This document shows, piece after piece, positions 56,255-63,556 of a stretch of 64,000 bases of DNA. Position numbers and translations under genes: made by a program. This DNA is from Sinorhizobium meliloti (lineage in GTDB: Bacteria > Pseudomonadota > Alphaproteobacteria > Rhizobiales > Rhizobiaceae). The stretch's first letter is position 1; every line of letters starts with the position of its first letter. The DNA is taken from positions 2,955,001-3,019,000 of the forward strand of contig NZ_CP141212.1 of NCBI RefSeq assembly GCF_035610345.1, given 5' to 3'. Under the pieces are notes generated by a model. It ran no database searches. It was not told where the DNA came from and saw nothing but the letters and a program-made list of their open reading frames with translations.

Positions 56255-56701
56255 ATGGCCGAAGAGCGGTTCGAACTGGAGAACTTCCTGCCCTATCGGC
56301 TGAACCGGGCGGCGGAATTCGTCGCCTTGCGCTTTGCCGCACAATACAAAGCGCGTTACCAGCTGACGCGGCCGGAATGGCGAACGCTTGCGGCACTCGG
56401 CAGCTCCCGCCGCAGCATGACGGCAACCGAAATCGGCGCGCACTCCGCCATGCACAAGACGAAAGTAAGCCGCGCGGTCTTCAGCCTCGAGCAGCGCCGC
56501 TGGTTGAAGCGCGAGCAGGACGGGCGAGACCGCCGTTTCGAGCATCTGGCGCTGACGCCGGCAGGTCGGCAGGCCTTTAGGGAGCTGACGGAGCTTGCGA
56601 GCGACTATCAAACGGAGCTGCATTCCGTGCTTGGAGCAGAGAATATGGAGGCGCTTTCGCAGGGCCTGGGCGCCGTGGAACGGGCGATGAATAATCTCTA
56701 G
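56255..56701 (+). CDS. MarR-family regulator of homogentisate catabolism
   Basis: A 148-residue winged-helix regulator. The HTH is in MTATEIGAHSAMHKTKVSRAVFSLEQRRWL (split: about 55-84), followed by the wing EQDGRDRRFEHLALTPAGRQ, which is the standard MarR DRR wing. AAGGAAGGAAGG precedes ATG 56255. It is divergent from hmgA with a GTAAC-type operator between them, as in other HmgR arrangements. Homogentisate or a later intermediate is the likely inducer, by inference. Confidence 0.9.
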   Translation: MAEERFELENFLPYRLNRAAEFVALRFAAQYKARYQLTRPEWRTLAALGSSRRSMTATEIGAHSAMHKTKVSRAVFSLEQRRWLKREQDGRDRRFEHLALTPAGRQAFRELTELASDYQTELHSVLGAENMEALSQGLGAVERAMNNL

Positions 56702-56730
56702 CGAGGCCGGCCCTTCCCTAGCGCTGCCGC

Positions 56731-57210
56731 CTACCCCTTCATCCGCGCCGGTATCGGCAGACCCTCGAAACTCTTGAGCGTCTCCAGCACGATCGATGTC
56801 TTGACGTGCTGCACGCTGTCATGCGGCAGGAGGACCTCGTTGACGAAGCGGGAGAGCCCGGCAAGATCCGGCGTCACGACGCGCAGGTGGTAGTCCATTT
56901 CACCGGTCAACGCATAGGCCTCCAGCACTTCCGGCAGAGCCGAGACGAGGTTGGCGAAACGCTTGGCATTGTCGCGATTATGCGTGGCCAGCGTGACCGA
57001 AATCACCACCATCAGATCAAGCCCCAGCTTCTGACGGTCGATCTGCGCCTGATAGCCGGTGATGAACCCTTCCGCCTCCAGGCGCGTACGCCGGCGCGAA
57101 CATTGCGAAGGAGACAGCGCGACGCGCTCGGACAATTCATTGTTGGTCAGATGACCGTCGCGCTGCAGTTCACTCAGGATCTTGAGGTCGAATCCGTCAA
57201 GCAGCTCCAT
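56731..57210 (-). CDS. Lrp/AsnC-family regulator, probable tyrosine-catabolism activator
   Basis: A 159-residue regulator. It has the N-terminal HTH of Lrp (DLKILSELQRDGHLTNNELS, about 8-27; LSPSQCSRRRTRLEAEGFIT, about 32-51) and a RAM/AsnC ligand domain (about 66-150, TGEMDYHLRVVTPDLAGLSR). It is divergent from hpd with the palindrome TTGCGAATCGCGCAA between their starts. In other alphaproteobacteria an Lrp-type gene (HpdR) sits next to hpd and activates it; this is a recollection of that arrangement. Confidence 0.92.
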   Translation of the reverse strand: MELLDGFDLKILSELQRDGHLTNNELSERVALSPSQCSRRRTRLEAEGFITGYQAQIDRQKLGLDLMVVISVTLATHNRDNAKRFANLVSALPEVLEAYALTGEMDYHLRVVTPDLAGLSRFVNEVLLPHDSVQHVKTSIVLETLKSFEGLPIPARMKG

Positions 57211-57255
57211 TCATGCACCCTCGAACCATTCTCTGCACAATTCATGCGCCGATCT

Positions 57256-57270
57256 TTGCGAATCGCGCAA
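57256..57270. promoter_or_regulatory. Lrp-type operator TTGCGAATCGCGCAA between lrp and hpd
   Basis: TTGCG-N5-CGCAA in the 130-base divergent promoter, 46 bases from the lrp start and 71 bases before hpd. The same pattern occurs before bkdA1 and before the TerC gene. It is probably the Lrp-family binding site. Confidence 0.55.
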
Positions 57271-57340
57271 GAATACAAGCACCATGCATCGGAACTGCGC
57301 CATAATCCAGCAGAGTTTGGAGGATAAGAGGAGACTGACG

Positions 57341-58453
57341 ATGGGCCCGTTCCCCCATGACGCACCGCCGCCGGCGATTTCGGCGGAAAACCCCGCCGGG
57401 ACGGACGGTTTCGAGTTTGTGGAGTTCGCCCACCCGGAGCCGGAGAAGCTTGCGGAGCTCTTCGGCCGCATGGGCTATTCGCCGGTCGCCAGGCACAAGA
57501 CCAAGGACATCACCGTCTGGCGGCAGGGCGATATCAACTATGTCCTGAACGCGGAGGCCGGATCGCATGCCATGCGCTTCGTTGGCGAGCACGGGCCCTG
57601 CGCCCCGTCGATGGCCTGGCGCGTCGTCGACGCGAAGCATGCCTTCGAACATGCCGTTGCCAAGGGCGCCGAAGCCTATACCGGCAGCGACAAGTGCCTG
57701 GACGTGCCGGCGATCGTCGGCATCGGCGGCTCGCTTCTCTATTTCGTGGAAACCTACGGCGAAAAGGGATCAGCCTACGACGCCGAGTTCGAATGGCTGA
57801 GCGAGCGTGATCCGAAGCCGGCCGGAGTCGGCTTCTACTATCTCGACCACCTGACCCACAACGTCTATCGCGGCAACATGGACAAGTGGTGGGCCTTCTA
57901 TCGCGAACTGTTCAATTTCAAGCAGATCCATTTCTTCGACATCGATGGCCGCATCACCGGTCTCGTCAGCCGGGCGATTACCTCGCCCTGCGGCAAGATC
58001 CGCATTCCCCTGAACGAATCGAAGGACGACACGAGCCAGATCGAAGAATATCTGAAGAAGTACAAGGGCGAAGGCATCCAGCACATCGCCGTCGGTACCG
58101 AGGCGATCTACGATGCGACCGACAAGCTCGCCGCAAACGGTCTGAAGTTCATGCCGGGGCCGCCGGAAACCTATTATGAAATGTCCCATCAGCGTGTTCA
58201 CGGACACGACGAGCCGATCGACCGGATGAAGACACACGGCATCCTGATCGATGGCGAGGGCGTGGTGAATGGCGGCGTGACGAAGATCCTGCTGCAGATC
58301 TTCTCGCGAACGGTGATCGGTCCGATCTTCTTCGAATTCATCCAGCGCAAGGGCGACGAAGGCTTCGGCGAGGGCAATTTCCGCGCATTGTTCGAATCGA
58401 TCGAAGCCGACCAGATCCGGCGCGGCGCCCTTGGCCACGAGGCCGCGGAATAA
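57341..58453 (+). CDS. hpd: 4-Hydroxyphenylpyruvate dioxygenase
   Basis: Converts 4-hydroxyphenylpyruvate to homogentisate with O2. The 370-residue product has the two-vicinal-oxygen-chelate fold: N-terminal domain (GFEFVEFAHPEPEKLAELFG), then iron-ligand regions YLDHLTHNVYRGNMDKWWAF (about 168-187), IQHIAVGTEAIYDA (about 246-259) and the terminal FFEFIQRKGDEGFGEGNFRA (about 332-351). GAGGAG precedes ATG 57341. It is divergent from the Lrp gene and feeds hmgA. Confidence 0.97.
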   Translation: MGPFPHDAPPPAISAENPAGTDGFEFVEFAHPEPEKLAELFGRMGYSPVARHKTKDITVWRQGDINYVLNAEAGSHAMRFVGEHGPCAPSMAWRVVDAKHAFEHAVAKGAEAYTGSDKCLDVPAIVGIGGSLLYFVETYGEKGSAYDAEFEWLSERDPKPAGVGFYYLDHLTHNVYRGNMDKWWAFYRELFNFKQIHFFDIDGRITGLVSRAITSPCGKIRIPLNESKDDTSQIEEYLKKYKGEGIQHIAVGTEAIYDATDKLAANGLKFMPGPPETYYEMSHQRVHGHDEPIDRMKTHGILIDGEGVVNGGVTKILLQIFSRTVIGPIFFEFIQRKGDEGFGEGNFRALFESIEADQIRRGALGHEAAE

Positions 58454-58485
58454 GCTGCCGTGCCGTAGAGACGCCGCGCGGCAGC
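58454..58485 (+). terminator. Hairpin after hpd
   Basis: GCTGCCG (58454-58460) and CGGCAGC (58479-58485) form a 7-base stem directly after the hpd stop. The loop is 18 bases and no T-run follows, so it is a weak candidate. Confidence 0.4.
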
Positions 58486-58540
58486 CCGCGCGTCAAGGCC
58501 TGTTGAGATTCCGGCCACCCGCCGCCGCTTGCTTGATCGC

Positions 58541-58812
58541 CTTATCCCTGTGCTCGTCACAGGGATAAGGGCGGAGAGGGTGCGGTCCCTCGGCGCGCTT
58601 CATAAACCGCGAAGATAATGAGGCGGCGCGGAAGGTCGCGGGTCACGCCCGTGTACAGCGTCCCGCTTCGCTTCGATGTAGTAGCCGCACATCCCGATCC
58701 CTCATTCCTGTGCTTGTCACAGGAATCCAGCCAGGCCAAGTCGTTGGGCTGAAAGAACGCTTCCCGCGCCGCAGACGCGGCGCTGCTGGATCTCTGTGAC
58801 AGGCACAGAGAT
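58541..58812. repeat. Intergenic repeat block with three related palindromes
   Basis: Perfect inverted repeats CTTATCCCTGTG/CACAGGGATAAG (58541-58569, 12-base arms), ATTCCTGTG/CACAGGAAT (58704-58726) and ATCTCTGTG/CACAGAGAT (58790-58812) each have a 5-base loop; the third is in the opposite orientation. They flank a GIY-YIG nuclease remnant, an arrangement I recall from repetitive elements in rhizobial genomes. Confidence 0.75.
58580..58692 (-). pseudogene. Frameshifted GIY-YIG endonuclease remnant
   Basis: Reading the minus strand, MCGYYIEAKR starts at 58692, and in the next frame SGTLYTGVTRDLPRRL continues. Together they resemble the N-terminal GIY-YIG motif (YYI...GTLYTGVT...L..R) of small nucleases. 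The frame changes in between and the downstream part is replaced by repeat sequence, so this is a broken gene, not a functional one. Confidence 0.7.
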
Positions 58813-58850
58813 GAGAATGAGGAGAGATTGCAGCCCTCCGAGAAGTTCCC

Positions 58851-58909
58851 TACAGCGCCGCGCGTCTTATCAGACGCGCAAAGGTCGCTGTTAGCACCTT
58901 GGATTGCTC
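58851..58909. repeat. Intergenic hairpin repeat, intact copy
   Basis: An inner stem GCGCGTCT/AGACGCGC (58860-58867 and 58872-58879, loop TATC) is enclosed by ACAGCG (58852-58857) and CGCTGT (58886-58891), then AGCACCTTGG. The same element, more degraded, is at 33841-33886. It sits between convergent hpd and the LuxR gene and may act as a bidirectional terminator. Confidence 0.7.
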
Positions 58910-58922
58910 AAGGCTCTGACGG

Positions 58923-59714
58923 TCAGTTGCGCCAGCGCGTCGGCGACGGCGTGCGGGAAGGGCCCACGCCTCCGTCGTTTCTGAAATAGCGGGAGGCCGC
59001 CTCGGTGCGATTGCGCACGTTCATCTTCTTGTAGATGTTGCGCACATGCACCTTGACGGTGTTTTCGGACAGTCCGAGGCGATCTGCGATGATCTTGTTC
59101 TGCGTGCCCATGCAGATGAGATCGAGAATCTGGATTTCGCGTGTCGTGAGGACGACCTGGCCGCCAAATCCTTTCCCGCGCTCCGGATCGACACTTTCAG
59201 AAGCCGTCTCGTTCGGGGTGGCGAGGTCCCGCTCTCCAGGATTCTTCGGCGCAAGGCGCCTGAGCAGTGCGGCGGGAAAATGTTCGCCGCCCTTCATCAG
59301 GAGGTCGATGGCGGTAAGGCAAACGTCGAGGTGGAGATTCAGGGGCAACACGCCGTGGATCATCCCCTCCTCGACCAGATGCGAAACCGACGCGTCGATC
59401 CCTTCCGCGTTTTCGACCAGCAGACCGACGGCCGCTTTCGGGTGGAACTCATGAATCATCCTGATGATCGATGGAAAGTTCGCCATGGGCACGCGGTAGA
59501 GCATGACCAGCGTCACACCTACGAGGTTGCCGTCCAGAAGGCTGTCGGCGTCCGAAAGCCGCACCACTTCCTGGTCCTGAAAGCGTGCGCCGATCGCCTG
59601 GGTCAGACACTCGGCGAAGAGGTCCGTCCTGGCTAGCATGACTATTTTGCTTTTTTTCGGTAAAACACTTTTGCTGTCTTCGAACCCGCCCAACCCCGAA
59701 CTCGCACGATACAT
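58923..59714 (-). CDS. LuxR-family response-regulator-like protein
   Basis: A 263-residue regulator: a divergent receiver-like N-terminal domain (KIVMLARTDLFAECLTQAIG at about 23-42, later PSIIRMIHEFHPKAAVGLLV) and a C-terminal LuxR/FixJ HTH (VVLTTREIQILDLICMGTQNKIIADRLGLSENTVKVHVRNIYKKMNVRNR split over about 185-245). I could not find a full DD...D...K phosphorylation set in the receiver part, so it may work without phosphorylation. ATG 59714 is chosen over 59762 because GAGGAGGGG precedes it closely. It is divergent from the unknown secreted-protein genes over a 1-kb gap and may control them. Confidence 0.85.
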   Translation of the reverse strand: MYRASSGLGGFEDSKSVLPKKSKIVMLARTDLFAECLTQAIGARFQDQEVVRLSDADSLLDGNLVGVTLVMLYRVPMANFPSIIRMIHEFHPKAAVGLLVENAEGIDASVSHLVEEGMIHGVLPLNLHLDVCLTAIDLLMKGGEHFPAALLRRLAPKNPGERDLATPNETASESVDPERGKGFGGQVVLTTREIQILDLICMGTQNKIIADRLGLSENTVKVHVRNIYKKMNVRNRTEAASRYFRNDGGVGPSRTPSPTRWRN

Positions 59715-60723
59715 TATCCCCTCCTCGGACTTCCCCTTGGTTTTTACGGGTTTTTTACCCATGGTGGAGAAAGGCCCGCGTTGTGAAAATTGCTTGGATT
59801 AAAAAAATTTCTCGAAAAAAAGAATTTATATTGGCTAATGTATCGTAAATATGGGGGATGTAAAACCGCCCAAAAGGATTAGGTGGCGGCCACAATCCTG
59901 TCTAAATCGTTCAAGAACGAACCAATTTTGGGCGAATCCGCGAAATTCATGCCGGATCGGCGACGCCACTCGCGCCTTTCGCCGTACCCTCGCTTTTGAG
60001 GGGTGCACCGCACCCTGCGCCTCGTCAGACCCGGATGGTCTTCGTAGTAACTCGGACAAGCATTCGCCACTCCGTCCGACGAGGTCGATACTCACATCGG
60101 GTTATCGCGAAGGTAATGCGGGCGCGGCCAATTCGGTCGATCGCGTGCTGAGGCAGATGTCCGACGCACTTTCCGCCAAGGAACCCTGCAGCCGGCCTTC
60201 GCTCAGCAATCCAAGCGTGCCGGGGCAAACGAACTGCACATTTGAGATCGCGATTGTCGAGTATTTTCAGACCTTTATCTGAGCGCCTCGATTAAGGTAC
60301 ATGCGCAGGCATGGCGAGTCGATCGCGAGCTGCACTCGAAACGAGTGCGTCGGTTGCCGCGCAGCGAATATTGAGCGACAAATCCGAGACGGGCCGGTGC
60401 CGAGTCTCATAACCACAATAGGTAGCTTTCACTCGACTGCGTTCCAGATCACACTCCAATGGTCGCACCAACATTCTGTGCGTCTTCGATCATTGTTTCG
60501 CGTAGAAGATCGGAAATATAGATACTTACGTTTATATGACAAATATTATGACTATTCGTTACCATACGTAGGAATTTAGGCGCTTTGTATCGCGCTGAAA
60601 TGACATTGCAAGCAGAGACGGAACATTCATTTCCGCTAAACCGCCAAAAGAGCCAGCGCCTCAAGAATCCTATAAAAGATGAAGGGTTTCGGTGCTGGCT
60701 CCCCCTCTTATGAGGAAGTGCTT
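59715..60723. other. 1-kb relatively AT-rich intergenic region
   Basis: No gene could be supported. The luxR-proximal 100 bases are AT-rich with several A and T runs, and another AT-rich stretch lies at 60500-60580. Short palindromes occur: TCGTTC-AA-GAACGA (59907-59920) and GCACTCG-AAA-CGAGTGC (60332-60348). A frame of 143 codons at 59851-60282 (starts MGDVKPPKRI) has no visible motif and no strong ribosome site. A TATAAA (60671-60676) could be a -10 for the next gene. A regulatory RNA or long leader is possible. Confidence 0.5.
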
Positions 60724-61278
60724 ATGCCCGATTCCTCACAGAAGAATCTTGGGCTCCACGACAACTTCAGTGCCGATGACGAGCTGAAGACGGGTGCGCT
60801 TGCCGATGGCGTAGCGATGAACACGTCCAGCAGGTCGGTTGCCGGTGGCAGCACCAGTCTCACCGAGACCGCCGGGGGTGACTTTGCCTTCTCCCTCGGC
60901 GACGGCTTTTCCTTTTCCCTGAATGTCGACAATGTTCTGGGCAACGGCGCCAGCATCTACGAAGCCGGGTTCAGCCTGGCCCAGGCCAATAGCCTGGCCG
61001 ATCAGGACCGCGCTTATGACGTCGGCAAGAGCGGCAATACCGATCCCGGCACAGGCAGCGGAGAACCTGGTGGCGACGGCCTCACCACGGACGGTTGGGA
61101 TCTCAAGGGCGACGAGGGTGCATCCCACCCCTCGACGGCGACGCCGCCAGGCCCGGCAAGTCCGGACTTCCACCACGAAATCGTCCAGGGCGCGAACCTT
61201 CTCAGCAACGCCGACGTCAGCACCACCGTTGGCGATCCGGGCGTGACCCCGGCGGGGTCGGATAGCGACCTCGAATGA
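60724..61278 (+). CDS. Unknown acidic Gly/Ser/Asp-rich protein
   Basis: Not recognised. The 184-residue product has no signal peptide, no cysteine and few basic residues. It is rich in Ser, Gly and Asp, with a hydrophobic-alternating core (GGDFAFSLGDGFSFSLNVDN, about 52-71) followed by ASIYEAGFSLAQANSLADQD, then a Gly/Asp/Pro-rich tail ending DSDLE. This composition is typical of exported, unfolded substrates of type I secretion, but no RTX nonapeptide is seen. ATG 60724 has AGGAAG 5 bases upstream; ATG 60679 would add 15 residues. It lies 132 bases before the 681-residue gene, probably in one transcript. Confidence 0.65.
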   Translation: MPDSSQKNLGLHDNFSADDELKTGALADGVAMNTSSRSVAGGSTSLTETAGGDFAFSLGDGFSFSLNVDNVLGNGASIYEAGFSLAQANSLADQDRAYDVGKSGNTDPGTGSGEPGGDGLTTDGWDLKGDEGASHPSTATPPGPASPDFHHEIVQGANLLSNADVSTTVGDPGVTPAGSDSDLE

Positions 61279-61296
61279 ACGACCGGATGCACCGGC

Positions 61297-61337
61297 CGTG
61301 CTGGATATCGACCGCGGGCGAACGCCAGCACGTTTCC
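61297..61337 (+). terminator. Possible attenuator hairpin between the two unknown genes
   Basis: CGTGCTGG (61297-61304) and CCAGCACG (61325-61332) form a perfect 8-base stem with a 20-base loop, followed by TTTCCTTC. It could partly terminate the transcript after the 184-residue gene. Confidence 0.4.
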
Positions 61338-61410
61338 TTCAATCGTATCCGCTTGAAGAAAAAATGAGGTTTAAGGCACCCTTTGCTGCGGAAAGGGGAA
61401 GGATTGGACG

Positions 61411-63456
61411 ATGCATTCGGAGAAGATCAACGAGATCGTTGCGCATTTCATAGGGCTGTTCAACACGGCGATCGATGACGCGCGTATAAGATTTGAATAC
61501 CTGCAGGGATATGAAACCCCGAAGACTGCGCAAAAGGAGGACTCCGACTACGTGCAGTCGCCTGATTTCCGGTCTGACTTCGCGTTGAAAAGCTACGACC
61601 CCGAGATCTCCTACGAACTCCGGGCTTACGACATCGCCCGGCTCGACTCCGCCGATCATGCCGCCCCGTCACGGCATCACCTCGACCAACCGGCCGCCGC
61701 GGCGCAAGCCGGACAGGTGGATGTCCGGTCCACGGAGAACCACGGCATTTCCGGCAACGGCCCCGAAGCGTCGGATACGATGCCTCCTGCGGGTCCCGAC
61801 GCGGGCTTCAGCCATATCTATCAGGCAAGCACCCTTCATGACGACGATGTCGTGAACCTGACCGGCATGCTTGCGGAGCCGCGCAACCTGACGCATGTGG
61901 ACCAGACGCTCGAAGGCTTTCTCGCGGAAGCCCTTGAAGCCTCGCCCTTCGCGCAGATCGGCGCCGCCGATGCGCCCGCCTCTTTCGCCGCAGTGGCTGC
62001 GAACCTTGAAGCACTTGCCTCCATGGCGGACGCCAGCCAACAGGCCGTTCCGGCCGCGCCCGCGAAAGGCGGACCGGAGGATCTCCCGCAAGCCGCCTCT
62101 CCGGACGAATTGGTGAAAAACGAGGCGGGCGATGCCGTTCTCATCGCGGAACGCATCGAGGGCACCTATGTCAACGGCACCCGCGCCGACGCCGCGCCGG
62201 AACTGCGCGACAATCTCCCCGGGCGAGAGCACACTGCTCACCCCGCCGGGACGCCCCTCGACAAGCCGCTCCAGAACGGCGACCTCGACATCCATGCGGG
62301 AGCCAATGTCGTCGCCAATGTTGCCAGCGTTGTCGGCGCAGTCGAGGCCCCACCCGTGACCGCCGTGATGGGTGACTACCACCAAATCGATGTCATCTCG
62401 CAATCCTACGTCTATGCCGACAGGGACACGCTCGACGGCGCGATCTCCGGCACATGCGCGACGATGACCAAGACCGTCGCACTGAACATAGCAAGCTTCG
62501 GTGGCGGAGAAACCGGGGCATGCCTGCCCGAGGAAGCGGAGATTCCGGCCGAATCTTCGACATTCCCGACAAGCTGGCGCGTGAACGTCGTCGAAGGTGA
62601 TCTTTCCATCGTCCATTGGGTCGAGCAGTACAACTTCGCCAGCGACAATGACAGCCTGACCGTCACCAGGACGGGTGCGGAGACGACCGTGCTCAGCGGC
62701 GGCAACACGGCAGTGAACGTCGCATCGTTTCTCGGCATTGCCGAGCATTACGATCTGATCCTCGTCGGCGGCCGGCTGATCGATCTCGACGTCATCAGCC
62801 AGATCTCCATCCTCTACGACAATGACGACATCGCAGGCGTATCCGCCGGCAAAGGCATCGCGCTGGACACCGGCGGCAATCTCGTCTGGAACATGGCCTC
62901 GATCGGAAACGTGAGCTCCGGCGTCCGCTTCGAGGCGATGCCGGACTACTTTCATAAGGCCGCCGACCAGATGCACGAGGGCGACGGCACATTGCCGGAC
63001 GAACTCCTGCGCGACAATGCTTTCGAAGGCTATGCCGACCTGCACATCCTGTTCATCACCGGCAATCTCTATGACGTCACGATCGTCCAACAGGTCAGCA
63101 TTCTCGGCGACGCCGACGCCGTCTCGTTTGCCGCGGGCAAGTTGCTCGAAGACGGACCGGAGGCCTCGGTCGCGGTGCATACGGGAAACAATGGCGTCTT
63201 CAATGTCGCGGAGATCATCGACTCCGGCGGGACGACCTATGTCGGCGGCGGGACCTATTCCGACGCAGTGCTCATCCAATCGGGAATCGTCGACGGAATG
63301 CCGGACCTTCAGCGGGAAAGTGGCGGTCTGACAACCGAACTCATCGCCTTTATCGGCGAGGATACGGCGCCGCAGGGCGGAGACATGGACGGCGATCACG
63401 GCACCGACCTGTCCGGCAGCCAGTGGAGCGACGTCATGCATACGATACTGGCTTGA
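61411..63456 (+). CDS. Unknown 681-residue repeat protein, likely exported
   Basis: Not recognised by family. There is no N-terminal signal peptide. Residues about 1-290 are acidic and Ala/Asp-rich with no clear domain. From about 295 to 655 there are four to five copies of a repeat of about 75-100 residues: a line like GGN-x-V-x-NxAS followed by a variable part, then V-x-G-x-L-x-D-x-xVIxQxSILxDND (for example VGGRLIDLDVISQISILYDN and ITGNLYDVTIVQQVSILGDA). The C-terminal tail SGSQWSDVMHTILA resembles an uncleaved type I secretion signal. GGAAGG precedes ATG 61411. Neighbours fit an export locus. Confidence 0.75.
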   Translation: MHSEKINEIVAHFIGLFNTAIDDARIRFEYLQGYETPKTAQKEDSDYVQSPDFRSDFALKSYDPEISYELRAYDIARLDSADHAAPSRHHLDQPAAAAQAGQVDVRSTENHGISGNGPEASDTMPPAGPDAGFSHIYQASTLHDDDVVNLTGMLAEPRNLTHVDQTLEGFLAEALEASPFAQIGAADAPASFAAVAANLEALASMADASQQAVPAAPAKGGPEDLPQAASPDELVKNEAGDAVLIAERIEGTYVNGTRADAAPELRDNLPGREHTAHPAGTPLDKPLQNGDLDIHAGANVVANVASVVGAVEAPPVTAVMGDYHQIDVISQSYVYADRDTLDGAISGTCATMTKTVALNIASFGGGETGACLPEEAEIPAESSTFPTSWRVNVVEGDLSIVHWVEQYNFASDNDSLTVTRTGAETTVLSGGNTAVNVASFLGIAEHYDLILVGGRLIDLDVISQISILYDNDDIAGVSAGKGIALDTGGNLVWNMASIGNVSSGVRFEAMPDYFHKAADQMHEGDGTLPDELLRDNAFEGYADLHILFITGNLYDVTIVQQVSILGDADAVSFAAGKLLEDGPEASVAVHTGNNGVFNVAEIIDSGGTTYVGGGTYSDAVLIQSGIVDGMPDLQRESGGLTTELIAFIGEDTAPQGGDMDGDHGTDLSGSQWSDVMHTILA

Positions 63457-63556
63457 AGCCGATCCGCTTCGAGCTCTTAGGGTTGCACAGCTTCGAACGG
63501 AGATCCGTTGGACGGTCCTGACCGAAACTTCAAGGGCCAAGCGCAGGGGAGCGAGC

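Noticed and set aside
59851-60282. A 143-codon frame in the long intergenic region
   Set aside because: No ribosome-binding site close to the ATG, Ser/Arg/Cys-rich noise-like sequence and no recognisable motif. Kept only as a comment.
60301-60579. A 92-codon frame starting MRRHGESIAS
   Set aside because: It lies in the AT-rich spacer, has no ribosome site and contains no domain-like sequence.
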